DNA from: Triatoma infestans
Taxonomy: Eukaryota; Arthropoda; Insecta; Hemiptera; Reduviidae
Length of the DNA: 64,000 bases
Direction of reading: 5' to 3'
NCBI GenBank assembly: GCA_011037195.1
Contig: JAAEAF010000649.1
Location: forward strand, 186,001 to 250,000
The first letter of the stretch is position 1; every line of letters starts with the position of its first letter. Position numbers and translations under genes: made by a program. The notes under the pieces are model-generated. The model was not told the origin of the DNA. It saw only the letters and a list, made by a program, of their open reading frames with translations, and searched no databases. Below are positions 12,425 to 25,212 of the stretch, piece by piece.

Positions 12425-14054
12425 ATAAAATGAATTGTAAAGTTAAAAAATTATTACTAACAAATAAAGCTGTTATGTAAATATCACTTAATAAAACACA
12501 CTAAAATAGAACTATTTGTACTATTCAAACTAAATTGAGGCTAATTGTGTCAAGTTGTCAATTAAGGACAATTTTCTAAGTAGCTATTCTTATTATTATT
12601 ATTTTGCAAACATCATACCATAATTACATCATTCAACTACACATTTAACTAATATTATTAGTAAAAAAAAAAAAAAAACTTCCATTAGAAATAAAATAGT
12701 TATTTATTTGAATAGAATGGAAAGTGCCACTTCTAAACGCTCGAGTTCACGACGTTTGCTCACACTAGCACAAATGATTGTGTGGCAACTGAACGCGAGT
12801 TAGAAAAGATTACTCGATTTCGCGTTAAATATTAATATTTTATCAAACACAATTGAAATTATAGTATTTAAAAAAGATTACAAAAAATGGTGAAGATTTG
12901 TACGATTACCACTACTAAGGGAGGGGGGAATGTTACCCATTGAAAAGGGGGAAGAAGGACCTGCTAAAAAAAAAAAAAAATTATATACTTAGTTAGAATT
13001 AAAAATTTAGTAATAAATATCTTCTATTTTGTTAATAATTATGTACTTTCAAATAGAAATATGTATTAAAAATAAAGTTATATAATTATATACTTAGTTT
13101 AAATTAACATGCCGCCCGTTACACACTATTCAAGAGCGAACATCCCACCAGTTAGGGTGCTTTTCAGGACTTAAGTTAATATCTCCCCATCAAGAAACAG
13201 TAATTGTTTCATTAAGGATAAAAAAAAATATGCAAATAGAAATTGGATAAAAAAAAAACAATAATTATTAATTTAGTTAAACTTATCTGCTGCCTTATAG
13301 AAGAAGCACTAAAAAAAAAACAAAATCAACCGGAATTTAGTATCATTACAATGATTATAATGTTATAGCAGAAGTAGACAACAAAGTCGAAAACTTTAGC
13401 AGATTCCATTAGAATAGTGCTTCTGGATAGCAATCAGTTTTCAAGTTTTGGCAAGACTAGACTAACTCTACCGCTTAGATAACAAAAGCTCTAAGACGGG
13501 ATTATGAGGGAATCACTAGACTCCTCTATTAATCCTCACATCTACTTTGATTTGAAATATTTTCCAGCAAAAATTGATTTTAGCAAGAGTTTTGGAAAGT
13601 CTGTTAGGTTTAAATTTAAACTAGCGCTATTAGTTTTGACAGAGGGCGCTGTATACTAGAGTCCGATCAGGTATACCACTTCTTTATGGGCCAGCCTAAT
13701 TAAACATTCTAAAAGTTGCAATTTTAAAGAAAATTTGTTAATTAATTGAATTAATTGGACTAAGAGCGATTTGTGGTGAGTTTTTAAACCAGAATTTTTG
13801 CATACAAATGATGTGATGATGAAGGAAATAAAACTGAATCCCCAAATGTGGGCGGCAATACTGCCAACATGATCTTCAAAGTACTGCATAGAGAAACAGT
13901 ATTAAATATTTAACCAATAATTTTAAAATATTCGCACTGATCACATTTTAATTAGTTGAAGGAGACATTTCGTTTTATTCGTTCGGTTAACCGTCCCATT
14001 TATTCCGCGATGAATACTCCCAACATACTGAAGATTAGTACTATTGTTATTTTA
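12425..14054. other. No recognised gene
   Basis: AT-rich with A runs. A weak family H-like string lies at 12885-12935. The stretches 12715-12815 and 13400-13700 are less AT-rich and hold unidentified sequence. The 13656-13889 minus frame has no motif I recognise. Confidence 0.4.
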
Positions 14055-14964
14055 GTGGCATTACCAATTCGAATATATTCGCCGAGTTATTCGCTGTGTA
14101 CAAAGCCCTAGAACATATTCGGAACTACAATGAACCTAAGAAATATATTATTTGCTCCGATTCAAGGAGCTCACTGGAAATGATAGGCAATCGGGACTCC
14201 GATAGTTTGTTGATTCAATGCATACGCTCTTGGAACTATGCCTGCGAGAAAATAAAGAAGTCTCCTTTATTTGGATTCCCGGTCATGTGGGGATAAGAGA
14301 TAACGAAGCTGCCGACAAAGCTGCTAAAGAAGGGACATCAGTGTGTTGTAGAGACGAACGTGTCCTTGCAGTCGATTGGAAGGCTTTTCTAAAAAAACAA
14401 AATCTTTCTAACTGGGAAAAGAAATGGCAATCAGTGCAGCTGTCAAATAAACTAAGGAATATCAAAGGGTACCACAAAGAAATGGTCAACCTCAAATCGA
14501 GAGTCTCGGCGAGAAGTAGTTGTCCTAACGAGAATGAGACTCGGTCACACCATGTTGACACACAGCCACATATTTCGAAGAGAACCTCAGCCGGTATGCA
14601 GCGCTTGCAATAAGACATTAACGGTCCCGCATATTCTATTGGAATGTTCGAAATATGTAAACGCGCGGGGAAAGGTAAATTCGCCGACCAGTCTAACAGA
14701 TGTATTAGGAGACAATGAGGGCAATATCAATAAGACTTTCGAATATCTTAGGGAGGTTCATCAATTTAATTTGTTGTGAAACTAGCTGTACAATATGTAT
14801 GTGTTTAGTTGTTTGCTGGTGTCTTGTTTATAGGTATTTATTTTATAAGTGATATAAGGGAGTAGAGGAATATGATTAGACCCAGATTATGGGTTTGCTG
14901 TGGAAATTGTTAGACTGGTGGGTATGGATATGCATCCCGGATGAGTCCGTACAAATTAGAAACT
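14055..14964 (+). mobile_element. LINE 3' fragment with RNase H domain (copy A)
   Basis: The C-terminal part of a non-LTR retrotransposon polyprotein. AELFAVYKAL (catalytic Glu block), YIICSDSRSSLEMI (catalytic Asp block), then PGHVGIRDNEAADKAAKE (last catalytic Asp region) define RNase H. RMRLGHTMLTHSHIFRRE and VCSACNKTLTVPHILLEC form the zinc-knuckle-like tail. A 4-bp loss near 14221-14226 (compare 58172-58185) and a one-base gain near 14467 break the frame, so the domain is spread over three frames. About 180 bp of 3' UTR follow, ending at acaaattagaaac. Copy B at 57990 ends at exactly the same point. No poly(A) tail is seen. Confidence 0.8.
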
Positions 14965-15774
14965 GAAAATTGAAATATATTATCTATTTACTAAAGTAGA
15001 AATAGCGTATACTAAAAAGTTTTTTATTCATATATATTAGCATTTTCTCTTCCAATAAGGAAATAATAAAAGTTATCTCTAAATGAAGGATTCGTCCAAA
15101 AAAAACAAAAAAGAATGCAACTAATTAAAACATTATGGGTGAACTCATTACTTTGTGAAACATTCTATTTATAATTATGCGAAGAAGTAAGTACTTCATC
15201 ATCTTAAAACTAATTTTAGACGGACTATTTCATAACTGTTTTTTTTTTCTTCTCAAAACATTCCATCACACTTCATATTGAATTTAAAAAAAAAAAAAAT
15301 CCAGCAAATAAAATTTGTAATTATTAACATTGATGATATTTATTTTTTTTAATTAAATGTTTGAATTGTTTAAGAAAAACTTAGGAGGGAACAGATGGTG
15401 TGATAACACTTGTAAGATAAGAACAAAATAACCAATAATATGTATAATTACTAATAATATCAATTCACATTAATTCGTGATAAAGAATTAATAAAATATT
15501 AATTTAAACTGCTCAGCCGGTTTTATCTCAGGTACACTGGTAGAAGCATAATTTATAACTTTTATGATCTGGTTTTTATATTAATAGGAGTGCCATCTAA
15601 ATTTAACCAATATTAGGAACACGAAGGAATCTGCAGACAAAATTTAAGAAGATAAAAAAAAAAAATGACGTAAAAATTATAATTTGAAAGCCTTGTAAAA
15701 CCCAAATTATTATTATATTAAGAAAGAATATATTAATATATAAGAATCAAAAGATAAAAAAAAAAAAAAAACAA
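14965..15774. other. AT-rich, no feature
   Basis: Only homopolymer A/T runs and short direct repeats are visible. No coding or repeat assignment. Confidence 0.45.
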
Positions 15775-16427
15775 GAAAATCGTCGGAGCCATTTTTGAGA
15801 AAATCGAGAAAAAGTGAAAAAAATCATTAGTAAAGTGTTAAAACACAAAAGCAATTTCGGTTATCCGATTTTTTCTAAACTCGGAATTTCAACAACATAT
15901 TTAATTTTAATTAACATTATTGAAATGCCCGAATTGTGTAATAAACTGAAATAGCACTTTTAGAGGTTAACCTAACCCCACCCCTCCCCTAAAAAGTGCC
16001 CTTAAATGAATTTTCCCTGGAAAATGTTTCAAATAAAAGTTGTAGCTCTTTGTATGTGTAGTTGATATCCCAAGTTTAAAGAAAATCGTCGAAACCATTT
16101 TTGAGAAAAACGCAAAAAAGTAAAAAAAAAGCAACTCGTAAAGTGGAACTTCCGGTTGAGGAATTTTGACAGATAACGCACAGTCAGATCCCATGGTGAT
16201 ACCTAAACGTAATATAAAGTTTCAGCTTTCTACGGTTTTTCGTTTTTGAGCTATGCTGTTCACATACACATACATACATACATACACACACTCCATTTGC
16301 GAAAACCCACTTTTTTGGACTCTGGTGACCTAGGGGATCTCAAAACAGATATTTCCGGTGAAAACTCAATATCGAAAATTTGACACGATTACAATACTTC
16401 CTCTTACTAGGAGTAAGAGAAAGTAAA
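15775..16427 (-). mobile_element. Family H copy with intact 5' hairpin, 3'-truncated
   Basis: The 5' terminal hairpin is complete at 16396-16424: two 13-nt arms with one mismatch around a 3-nt loop. Going into the element there are the caccggaaat-type block, a CA-rich microsatellite (16263-16290), the cccatggtgat block, ttccggttgagg, and one full internal module with the C-rich cccacccctcccc string. The copy ends in an A run at about 15760-15775 without the 3' stem-loop. A frame at 15967-16194 is a chance product of the repeat. Confidence 0.8.
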
Positions 16428-17377
16428 AAACTGGTCTATGAACTCATGGGCTCCCCTTTCTTCTTCTTCTTAATGTAGGTAATTCTCATCTAATTCATTT
16501 ATACAATTAAAATTAACAAATTGTCTTCATGATTGAAATTTACAGAGACATATTAATATGAGTATTAAAGTAAATTGGAACATTACGTACATTGCAATGT
16601 TCCCCTATCGTATCCCCTAAATGAAATATATCGGCAATTTTTTTCATTATGGTAAGAAAATTTGACATGTTATGGTAAATAAATTCCTTTACTACTGTAA
16701 GAAAAAGGACAAACTAAGTTCCACTTAATTAGATAAAACCTTGGATTTTTTTTATTATTTTTTTTTAACGATTAGAAGAATGCGGTAGCTCCAAAATATC
16801 TATTTTAATATTTTATAAATCATTAATTTTTTTTTTAAATTAAAATTTGTTTACATTATATTCTTAAAAAATAAAAAATATTGTTTTCTATCATAATAGT
16901 CTAATACTAGAAATGCAGTTCTAATGAGAAGGTCAACCATAATATACGCACACCTGCTTTCTTTGTTTCCTTCCTGGACATCCCACATATGTTTCTAACA
17001 TTGCAGAGCAATGTTTATTATTATGTTTATAAGCCAAAACTATATACTAAAAAATATTATTTATATTTTGTGAATATGATTTGATACAATGCCGTTGTCT
17101 AATGTTTGACTTAATCAATTATAAGGAAAAATTATTTATAAAAGATGGGTAAGCTCTACATTTTAAAATACCCTTAAATACCCTCTGATCAGCCCGTAAG
17201 AGGTATTTGCATTCTGTTGTATGCATTTACTTGGAAAGTAGCGACGCCACGGTTTTCCATACATCTCGTCAGTACGCAATACACATAAACTACATACACT
17301 CTACACTTTAAAGACAAGGATAAACATAGTACACAAACTAGGACCTGCGTGGCTAGTTAATTGGCCTGAGCCAAGGG
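16428..17377. other. AT-rich, no feature
   Basis: Nothing recognised. Mostly A/T tracts, with a somewhat more balanced patch at 17180-17380. Confidence 0.4.
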
Positions 17378-17612
17378 AGAAGGAAAGGATTAGCTCAGTG
17401 GTGCGCGCTGGACTAGCAACGCGGACGTCTCGGTTCGAATCAAGCATGCTGTCCACAGTTTTTATCTACATAGCAGCCTCTACAACTAACTGTCCGGTGA
17501 TGGGCAATGTTGTCGGTAGCTAGAGAACATTGCTCGAAGGGCAGCAGTGCATTGAGAAGGCTCCGGCGGGGCACAATAGATCTTTCACGTCGCACTGCAA
17601 TAAATCCCTACA
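17378..17612 (+). mobile_element. tRNA-derived SINE, diverged copy
   Basis: Same head (ggattagctcagtggt, tcggttcgaatc) and body (aactgtccggtgatggg, gagaaggctccgg) as the common SINE, with many substitutions. The tail is gcaataaatccc rather than a clean poly(A). Confidence 0.75.
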
Positions 17613-17729
17613 ACAATCTATAATCTACCCTCTGATCAAAAGGTTAGTTTCACTTTATGAACAGAAAGTTAATCCTTTGCAAATTTCAGTTTATTATAAA
17701 CATCGAATTATTTACTTTCTCAAATTGCT

Positions 17730-18125
17730 GTTAGAGTAATGTAATGTAATTGTGTCAAATTTTCGACATCCTAGTTTTAAACAAAAATAAACATTTTGAG
17801 GTACCCCTCAAGTCCAAAAAAAAGTGGTTTTTAGAAAATGGTCTGTATATGTGTGTGTGTGTATGAACAGCAACGCTCAAAAGTGATCATTCCGTACGGA
17901 TCTATCATGGGATCCGACTGTAACTCAACTGTTAGAATTCCTAAACAGGAAGTACTACTTTACTAAAATGGTGTGAGATGCGTTTTTCTTAAAGGGCGCG
18001 TGTATGGTTTCCTTAAAAAAGTCATTAATATAAGTTTAGATTTACCAATTGATATAAAATTGAAGACAAGCAAACTTGTCAATTAAATTTTGCAAATTGT
18101 AATAAGAGAAAAGTAGTGAGTGTCT
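17730..18125 (+). repeat. Family H copy, internally deleted
   Basis: The 5' part (gtgtcaaattttcgacatcc, ccaaaaaaaagtgg, a TG repeat, atcatgggatccgact) runs to 17970. It then jumps to 3'-proximal sequence (aacttgtcaattaaatttt, aataagagaaaagt) by 18115. The internal modules are absent and the terminal stem-loop is degraded. Confidence 0.6.
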
Positions 18126-18776
18126 GACTTCAAACTTTTAGTTTTATATTAAAATGCAGTATAATACTACAGACTGATGAACTACTTTATATTACTCAAC
18201 CTTATGCAATAAAGATAGCATTTAAATACACAGATAGGTTACTTTCAAGAACCAAAAAACTAATTAATAATGCAGACTCATAGGGCACCTTAATCCCCAC
18301 TTTATTTCTACACTCACTTCTCTATAATCTTTAATTCTTCTCCATATATACAATAGAAACAAAATTTTGATTTTTATCTTCTTTTCATCTGTTTTCCTAA
18401 CATGCTATTTGATAATGAATTCTTCATAATTTTTTTTTGTGTTTATCTGTTTAAAGGTGTGCGAAGTATCCGGGTCCATACTGGAAAGTGACAGATTTTG
18501 GTTGTTATTATTACTACGAAAGGAAGAATAGGAAATGTTGTATGGAAATAAGCCTAAGTATAAACTTCAGATTTCTACCAGAAAGGTAGATATATATAGG
18601 AGTTCCTAACTATTTTGTTCTTATAGGTCCGAAGATGTGGAAATATCATAATGTGGGAGAATGCAGTAAAATGATATGGAGAATTCACTAAGTATTCAAT
18701 TATTATTCCTTTTAAGGCCCTAAAGGGTCCTTTTAAGGGTCTAAATGTATACAAAGTTAAAAAAAAAAAAAAAAAA
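18126..18776. other. No recognised feature
   Basis: AT-rich. A short cluster of related strings, aaggccctaaagggtcc and ttttaagggtct, lies at 18713-18740. It is unassigned. Confidence 0.4.
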
Positions 18777-19370
18777 TCTGGTGCATGAAACACTCATACA
18801 TCTTTCTCTTATTCCAGTTTTCAAAACTGTAATTGACAAATTTTATAGTTAGTGTACCAAATTTAATGAAATTAGTCGAAAATGGAAAAAAAACTGTTTA
18901 GTAAAAATCCCACTAATTGTCTTGAAACTCGGAATTTTAGCAATCTATTTAATTGTAATTAATTTTGTTTCGATGGTAGGTAATTTGTATAATCAACTAC
19001 GATAGCACTTTAAAAAAAAACAACCCTCATCCCTCCCTCAAAGTCCCCCCCCCCTGAAATTACTTTACCATGAGAAATGTTTCAAATAAAAGTTGTAGCT
19101 ATTTCTACGTGTGGTTGATATACCAAGTTTGAAGAAAATCGTCTGAGCCATTTTTGAGAAAATCGCAAAAAAGTGAAGAAAAAGATTCAGTACCGGTTGA
19201 GGATTTTTCACAGATGACCCCATTTTGTCAGATCCTATACCTAAACGGAATATAAATTTTGAACTTTCTACGATTTTTCATTTTTAAGCTCTCTCTGTCA
19301 CACACACTCACACCATTTTCTAAAAAAAACAATTTTTTGGACTCAAAACCCCAAAACTGATATTTCAAAA
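18777..19370 (-). mobile_element. Family H copy with 3' terminus
   Basis: The minus-strand 3' end begins at 18777 (tctggtgcatgaaacactca, then tctttctcttattccag). The body has one module with tttcaaataaaagttgtagc, the gccatttttgagaaaatcgc string and a C-rich block. It loses family similarity near 19370, before the 5' hairpin. Confidence 0.75.
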
Positions 19371-19728
19371 ATATATCTGAAAAGAAAATGACCTGAATGA
19401 AAATGCCTAAAAACAATTCTTAATAACTTGAATAATTATAAATTAAACAATAGTTATTTAACAAAGTGAAAGGAATGTTTTTAGAAAAGAGACTTTTCCA
19501 CATAGAAGTTATTATAAAAAAAAAAACACGTGAAATGTCAGTTAAAATGCCACACAGTCAGTTCAATTATAAAACACAAATGGACTAAGTTGGTCGAATA
19601 TTTATTTACAAGTTGGTCAAAACTAAAATCAGTACTTGGTGTTTATATAAGTGACGTAACATATTTAGATGATGCTAGGCTAATTTAAATAAACTGGTAA
19701 ACAATAAGTATAAAATATAAATTGTATT

Positions 19729-20686
19729 ACTTTCTATTATTCCTAGTAAGAGGAAGTATTGTTGTAATCGTGTCAAATTTTCGATAACGAATTTTCACAG
19801 GAAATATCCGTTTTGAGGTACCCTGAGTCCAAAAAAGTCGTTTTTAGCAAATGGTCTGTGTGTGTGTCTGTGAACAACATAGCTCACTTGATACTCCGTG
19901 TAGGTATCACCATGGGATCTGACAGTACTTATCTGTCAAAATTCCTGAACCGGAAGTATCACTTAACTAGTTTTTTTTTAAGTTTTTGCGATTTTCTGAA
20001 AAATGGCTCCGACGATTTCTTCAAACGTGGTATATCAACTACACATAGAAAGAGCTACCACTTTTATTTGAATCATTTCTCCGGGAAAATTCATTTAAGG
20101 GAACTTTTAGGGGAGGGGGGAGGTTAGGTTTTTATCTAAAGTGCTATTTCAGTTTATTAGACAATTCTGTCATCTAAATAATGACAATTTGAATTGAATA
20201 TGTTGTTGAAATTCCGAGTTTGAAAAAAAATCGGATAACCGAAAGTGCGTTTACTTTATCACTTTTCTACATAATTTTTTCACTTTTTTGCGATTTTCTC
20301 AAAAATGGCTCCAACTATTTTCTTGAAGCTTTCCATATAAACTAAACATACAACGACCTAAAACTTTTATGTGAAACATTTCTCTGAAAAAATTCATTTA
20401 AGGGTACTTTTAGGAGAGGTGTGGGGGTTATGTTTTCTCTAAAGTGCTATCATAGTTGACAAAAGTATAATTGGATGATAGATTATATAGTTCTATCACA
20501 CAAACAAACTTAACTAGAAATAAATAGATAGCCAAAATTCCGAGTTTCAAGAAAATTAGTAAACCGGAAGTACTCTTTTACTGACCCCTTTTTTTCAGTT
20601 TTCGACGGATTTCATTAAATCTGGTACACAAACTATAAAATGGAGAACTGGAGTAAGATAAAGTTGTGTGAGTGTTTCACACCAGG
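19729..20686 (+). mobile_element. Family H copy, nearly full length
   Basis: Starts with a slightly decayed 5' hairpin (ttactttctattattcctag) and includes the TG microsatellite at 19858-19870 and cccatgggatct-type sequence at 19911. Two internal modules follow, each with aatggctcc, acttttat, an aagggaactttt or aagggtactttt string and a G-rich block. It ends with gagtaagataaagttgtgtg and tttcacaccagg at 20650-20685. About 0.96 kb. The frame at 19813-20127 is a chance frame. Confidence 0.85.
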
Positions 20687-22173
20687 TTTATTTTTTCATA
20701 TTTTCTTCTTTTTTTAGTCTGTCTGACTGACTCTCTTCATCTTATATTTATACGAGCTAGATTTATTTTATTATTTAAACCGAGGATCGAGAGGGGGATG
20801 AGGAATTACATTTTATTAAAAGCAAATTATTATTAAATTTCATTCTGGTAACAAAATAAACCAAAGTAAAACGCCTAATTTTTTAAATATTAAATATGAA
20901 AATTATTTACAGCATTAACAACGAATTTAAACAAACTAGAATATATATATATATTTCTCTTCTGGTGTTCTGCAAAAGTGTATATTTACATCAACTACCC
21001 CCCCCCCCCATGGAGGAAGAATTCAGTTCCACACAATTTACTCCATATTATTCCAAATGATTTTTACTTCAATTTTTTTTGCGATGGGTAAAAAACATTT
21101 CTAAGTCGCTCAAGATTTGGCTTTCTGGCAAAAACGCCATCTACATATCCATATTTTGGCGTTTGAGCAATCAATTGGTCCCCTTATTATGATACATTTT
21201 TTAAAAATAATGGAATAATTTGCTGTTGGAAGTACAACATTAGTGTGAAAAGAGGGATTTAGGAAAAAATGTGGCAAATGTATGTTATTATTTTTTTGGA
21301 GGGGGGCATATCCAACTTCCAATGGTTATTAGCGCCATAAAGTGGGTTCATAACAATTTACTGAAGTTTTTTAAAGAAATTAAGTGAAACAACAAACATA
21401 ACAAAACGTTAACCCTCCTAAATAGGTGGTGAGCAAGAAGATCTAAATGATCTAACAAGTCAGAACTGGACAAAGAATAAGTAATCTACGACAGAAGGCA
21501 ATGTGAAGCAATCTTGAATTTCTTTAACAATGCAGCAATACTAGTAGTTGTAATATTTGGCTTTGTAATGCCAATAACAGAATTATTAAATAATTGAAGC
21601 GGAGTTATTAAAACAACTTTTAAAATATGATGATGTTGTTGATGATGGTGATGATATGAAAATTACTAGTAAGATATGTCTGGTCAAATGATGAAAGGAA
21701 TGGAATTAGCCAATGCGTCTGAATGTTAGTTATGTATATATAAAACTACGTTTATAAACACAACAATATTATTAGTTGTTTTGTCCAACATTCAGCTGAA
21801 CATTTTTATGATATATTGATGCCATCACAAGGTCTTTTTAAATAATTTTTTTTTTTTCTTACAATCTATATGCATCATATCATACAAATAGGTGGCGACC
21901 TTAACCTAACCTATACTTCAATTAGCCTCCTTATTCATTTACGTTTATTAAAAATTTAATTCCTACCAAAAATAAATGCATTCCAAAGACCTCGGATTCC
22001 GAAGATGATTGGTCCTTGCACAGTTTATTTTTAACCAGCACGATCAAAAATAAAATTTCGCAATAAATGCAAGGGTTTTTTTTTTTGTTTTTTATTCTGT
22101 TTAGATAAATGTGCGGCATTCATTAATTTTACTTCACGATTTCTGAAAGTTTTTCCCAAATTAGATTAACAAC
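20687..22173. other. No recognised feature
   Basis: AT-rich. A C run lies at 20998-21009. Frames at 21110-21322 and 21931-22119 lack motifs and are probably chance. Confidence 0.45.
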
Positions 22174-23139
22174 GGTTTACTAAGAGGAAGTATTGTAACC
22201 CTGTCAAATTTTCAATATCAAGTTTTCACCGGAAATATCCGTTTTGAGGTTCAAAAAAATGGTTTTTAGAAAATGGTGGTGTGTCAGTGTGTATGTGAAC
22301 AGCATAACTCAAAAATGAAAAATTGTAAAAAGTTCAAACATGATATTCCGATTAGCAATCACCATGGTATCTGACAGTAGATCATCTATCAAAGTTCCTC
22401 AACCGGAAGTGCCACTTTACTTCCTAATGGTTTCTTTCACTTTCTTGCGATTTTCTCAAAAAATGCCTTCAACAATTTTCTTCAAACCTAGTATATTATC
22501 AACTATACATACAAAAATATACAAACTTTTATTCAAAACATTTCTCTGGGAAAAATTCATTTCAGGGCACTTTATGGGGAAGGGGTTAGTTTGATTAGGT
22601 ATTCCTCTTAAAGTGCTATTTCAATTTAATTTGTAATTATTAATTAGAATTAAATTTGTTGTTGAAATTCCGAGTTTGAAAAAAAAAATCGGATGACTGG
22701 AAGTGCCTTTTTACTGAAATGTATTTTTCAGTTTACTGGTATTTTCTCGAAAACGGCACTAACGATTTTCTTTAAACTAGGAATGTGAACTACACATATA
22801 CAGGGCTACAACTTTTATTTGAAACATTTCTCATGGTAAAGTCATTCAAGCGGGCTTTTGAGGGAGGGGTGAGGGTTATGTTTTTCTCAATTACAGTTCG
22901 ATTATACGTACAATACTACCATCCAAAAAAAAAAAAAAAATTAATTAGAAATATTAATAGATTGCTAAAATTCCGAGTTTCAAGATAATTTAGAAAATCG
23001 GATGTGCGCTTTTACTGAACAGTTTTTTCCGTTTTTTCGACGAATTTCATTAAATTTTGATATACCAACTATAAAATTTGTCAATTATAATTTTGAGAAC
23101 TTGAGTAAGATAAAGTTGTGTAAGTGTATCACACCAGAT
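22174..23139 (+). mobile_element. Family H copy, nearly full length
   Basis: Begins at tttactaagaggaagtattg (half of the 5' hairpin) and carries the full order of family landmarks including caccatggtatctgac and two internal modules. It ends at 23100-23138 with gagtaagataaagttgtgta, then atcacaccag and a T run. The 3' stem has one mismatch (gtgtaa/tcacac). Confidence 0.85.
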
Positions 23140-24604
23140 TTTTTTTTTTACTATAAATAATAAACAGTTTTATTTCTATTTCATAAATTTTGTTTGTGAT
23201 GATTTTTAAAGAATTTTAAAGCTGTTAGGGATTGAAAACAGCATCGTCAAGGCATTGTGGTGAACTGGGTGAAAAAAGATAGTGTCACCAAATTTTATGG
23301 GTGACAAGTGTCCCCATGTTCTCCGTCAACTAGATGTGGGTGACATGGCGAACAACTTGTCAAAATGACAACAACAAAAATGCAAATTGTAAACATTTTT
23401 GATTTCTTTTATTTTTAAAAGTTAATTATCATGTTTTTGTAATGGAGTAAATAAAAATAAATTGACAAAGAGCCTTCATTTACTAACTAGTAATTATAAG
23501 AGAATCTGCACAAGTAAAACATATACGTAATATATAGGCTAGAGATTTCCCAACCAATCTCATCTTTAATTCTGTTGAAATAGCACATTCTTAAATTATC
23601 ACTCATCAAATTTAATAGATTGTAAGAATAATTAACATAAAATCAAGAGATTTTTAAACTTAATAGGTTTTTCCTAAATTATTGTAATAATAATAAAAAA
23701 TATTAAAAGAAGTATTCTTGACAAGTAAACATTTTGCAATATTAAACAAAAATATTAATATATTGTTAAAAATAAAATATAAAAAAATTATATAAAAAAT
23801 GTCCCGTTATAGCTTCACAAAAAGAATAATGGAGTATTTATTTATCTACATTCCTTCATATAAATACAGCTGGGCAATTCAAAAAGGTCACCAGGCGAAG
23901 GACAACCTATCTCACCCACTCCAAACCAAGACTAGAATTTTTAGTAATAACTGATACATTTCATTACTAATAATGCGCCTGCCTCATTGATCAATATATC
24001 TATAAAAATTTAAGTTAAATTTTCATAAAAAATAGTATACGCCTATTTTTTTTCCCCCCAACGATTATGTTTATTCTCCTTTTCTGAGGAGGAGGAGGAG
24101 GATATCAACAATTAATACTAGTATTTGTTTGCCCCTAAAGAAACTAGTGAGACAAAAAAATGACAGTATTACGAACTTCAATAGACTAGAGCCAAATAAC
24201 AGGAACGTCATTGCTTTCACTACCTTACGCAGACAGAGCCGCCTTACGACAGATAGTCTCTACGAATAAGAAGAAGATGGTTAAGAGCACCTATAGGGGG
24301 ACACACACCATTGTTCCACCATCAATCACATCACACACCCACAAAACGTTTAAAACCAAGTTATTATATAAAAAAAAAATGTTGCTCTCAAGTTTACTCT
24401 GAACTTTACTTACTTTACGAACTTATTTTACTACTTTTCGCTTCGGTAATTTACAAAGTTGATAACTGACAAACTTCCTACAAATTTGGAATTTTTTATT
24501 AAATTTAATATTATATATATATATAGCGGGTAGGACTTAAACTAAAAACAACTGAGGGAAGCGCGATCTTTCAGCGCGTCTGCAGTAACTGCTAAAATAA
24601 ATAG
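23140..24604. other. No recognised feature
   Basis: AT-rich. The stretch 23225-23385 is less AT-rich with repeated gtgac-type strings, unassigned. 24160-24400 is also more balanced, but its 63-residue frame shows no motif. Confidence 0.4.
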
Positions 24605-25212
24605 GTATTTATAGTTAGTGTACCAAGTTTAAAAAAAAAAAAAAAAATCGTTGGGGCCGTTTTAAAAAAAAATCGAAAAGAAACTAGAAAAATCCACTCA
24701 ATTAAATGTAGGGAAGGGAGGATTAGCTAAGTGGTTAGCGTACTGGACTCACACGCGGAGGACCCGGCTGCTTTGTCCAGCTGTGCTACCCTTACATTTA
24801 TTCTTCCTAGGAGCCTCTATAGGTCACTGTCTGGTGATGGACAGTGTTGTCTGTAACGAGAGAACACTATGCGGAGGCCGGCAGTGCACTGAGAAGGCTC
24901 CGGGCGCCAATAATAGCCATAGATTTTGACGCGCCTTAAATTAAAAAAAAAAAAAAAATTAAATGTATTGTTAAATTCATCGAATTTGATCAAAGCCATA
25001 TTTGTCGGATTCCCTCTGGTAGCACGGAATATCAAGCTAGAACTTTCTGCGATTTTCCGTTTTGACTTATATACATATATACTTTTAAAAACAAAAACAC
25101 TTTTTTGTGGACTCAGAGACACCTCACAACATGTATTTTTGAAAAAAAACTCTATACAAAAATTTTCCACATGATCGCACACACTCCCTCTTGCTAAAAG
25201 CAGAGAAAATAA
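24605..25212 (-). mobile_element. Family H copy, split by a SINE
   Basis: A minus-strand family H fragment: ttatagttagtgtaccaag at 24610, tcgttggggccg at 24648, then the SINE, then cggattccctctggtagcac (25009), cgattttccgttttgac and an A-rich 5' end near 25200-25212. The SINE sits between 24710 and 24958. Confidence 0.7.
24711..24958 (+). mobile_element. tRNA-derived SINE with clear target-site duplication
   Basis: The direct repeat attaaatgta is present at 24701-24710 and again at 24958-24967, bracketing the SINE. This is a textbook retroposition signature of 10 bp. The A box (ttagctaagtggttagcg) is intact, but the B box region is altered (gacccggctgctttgtccag). The body and tail (gacgcgccttaaatt plus A run) are well preserved. 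It is probably one of the younger copies. Confidence 0.9.
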
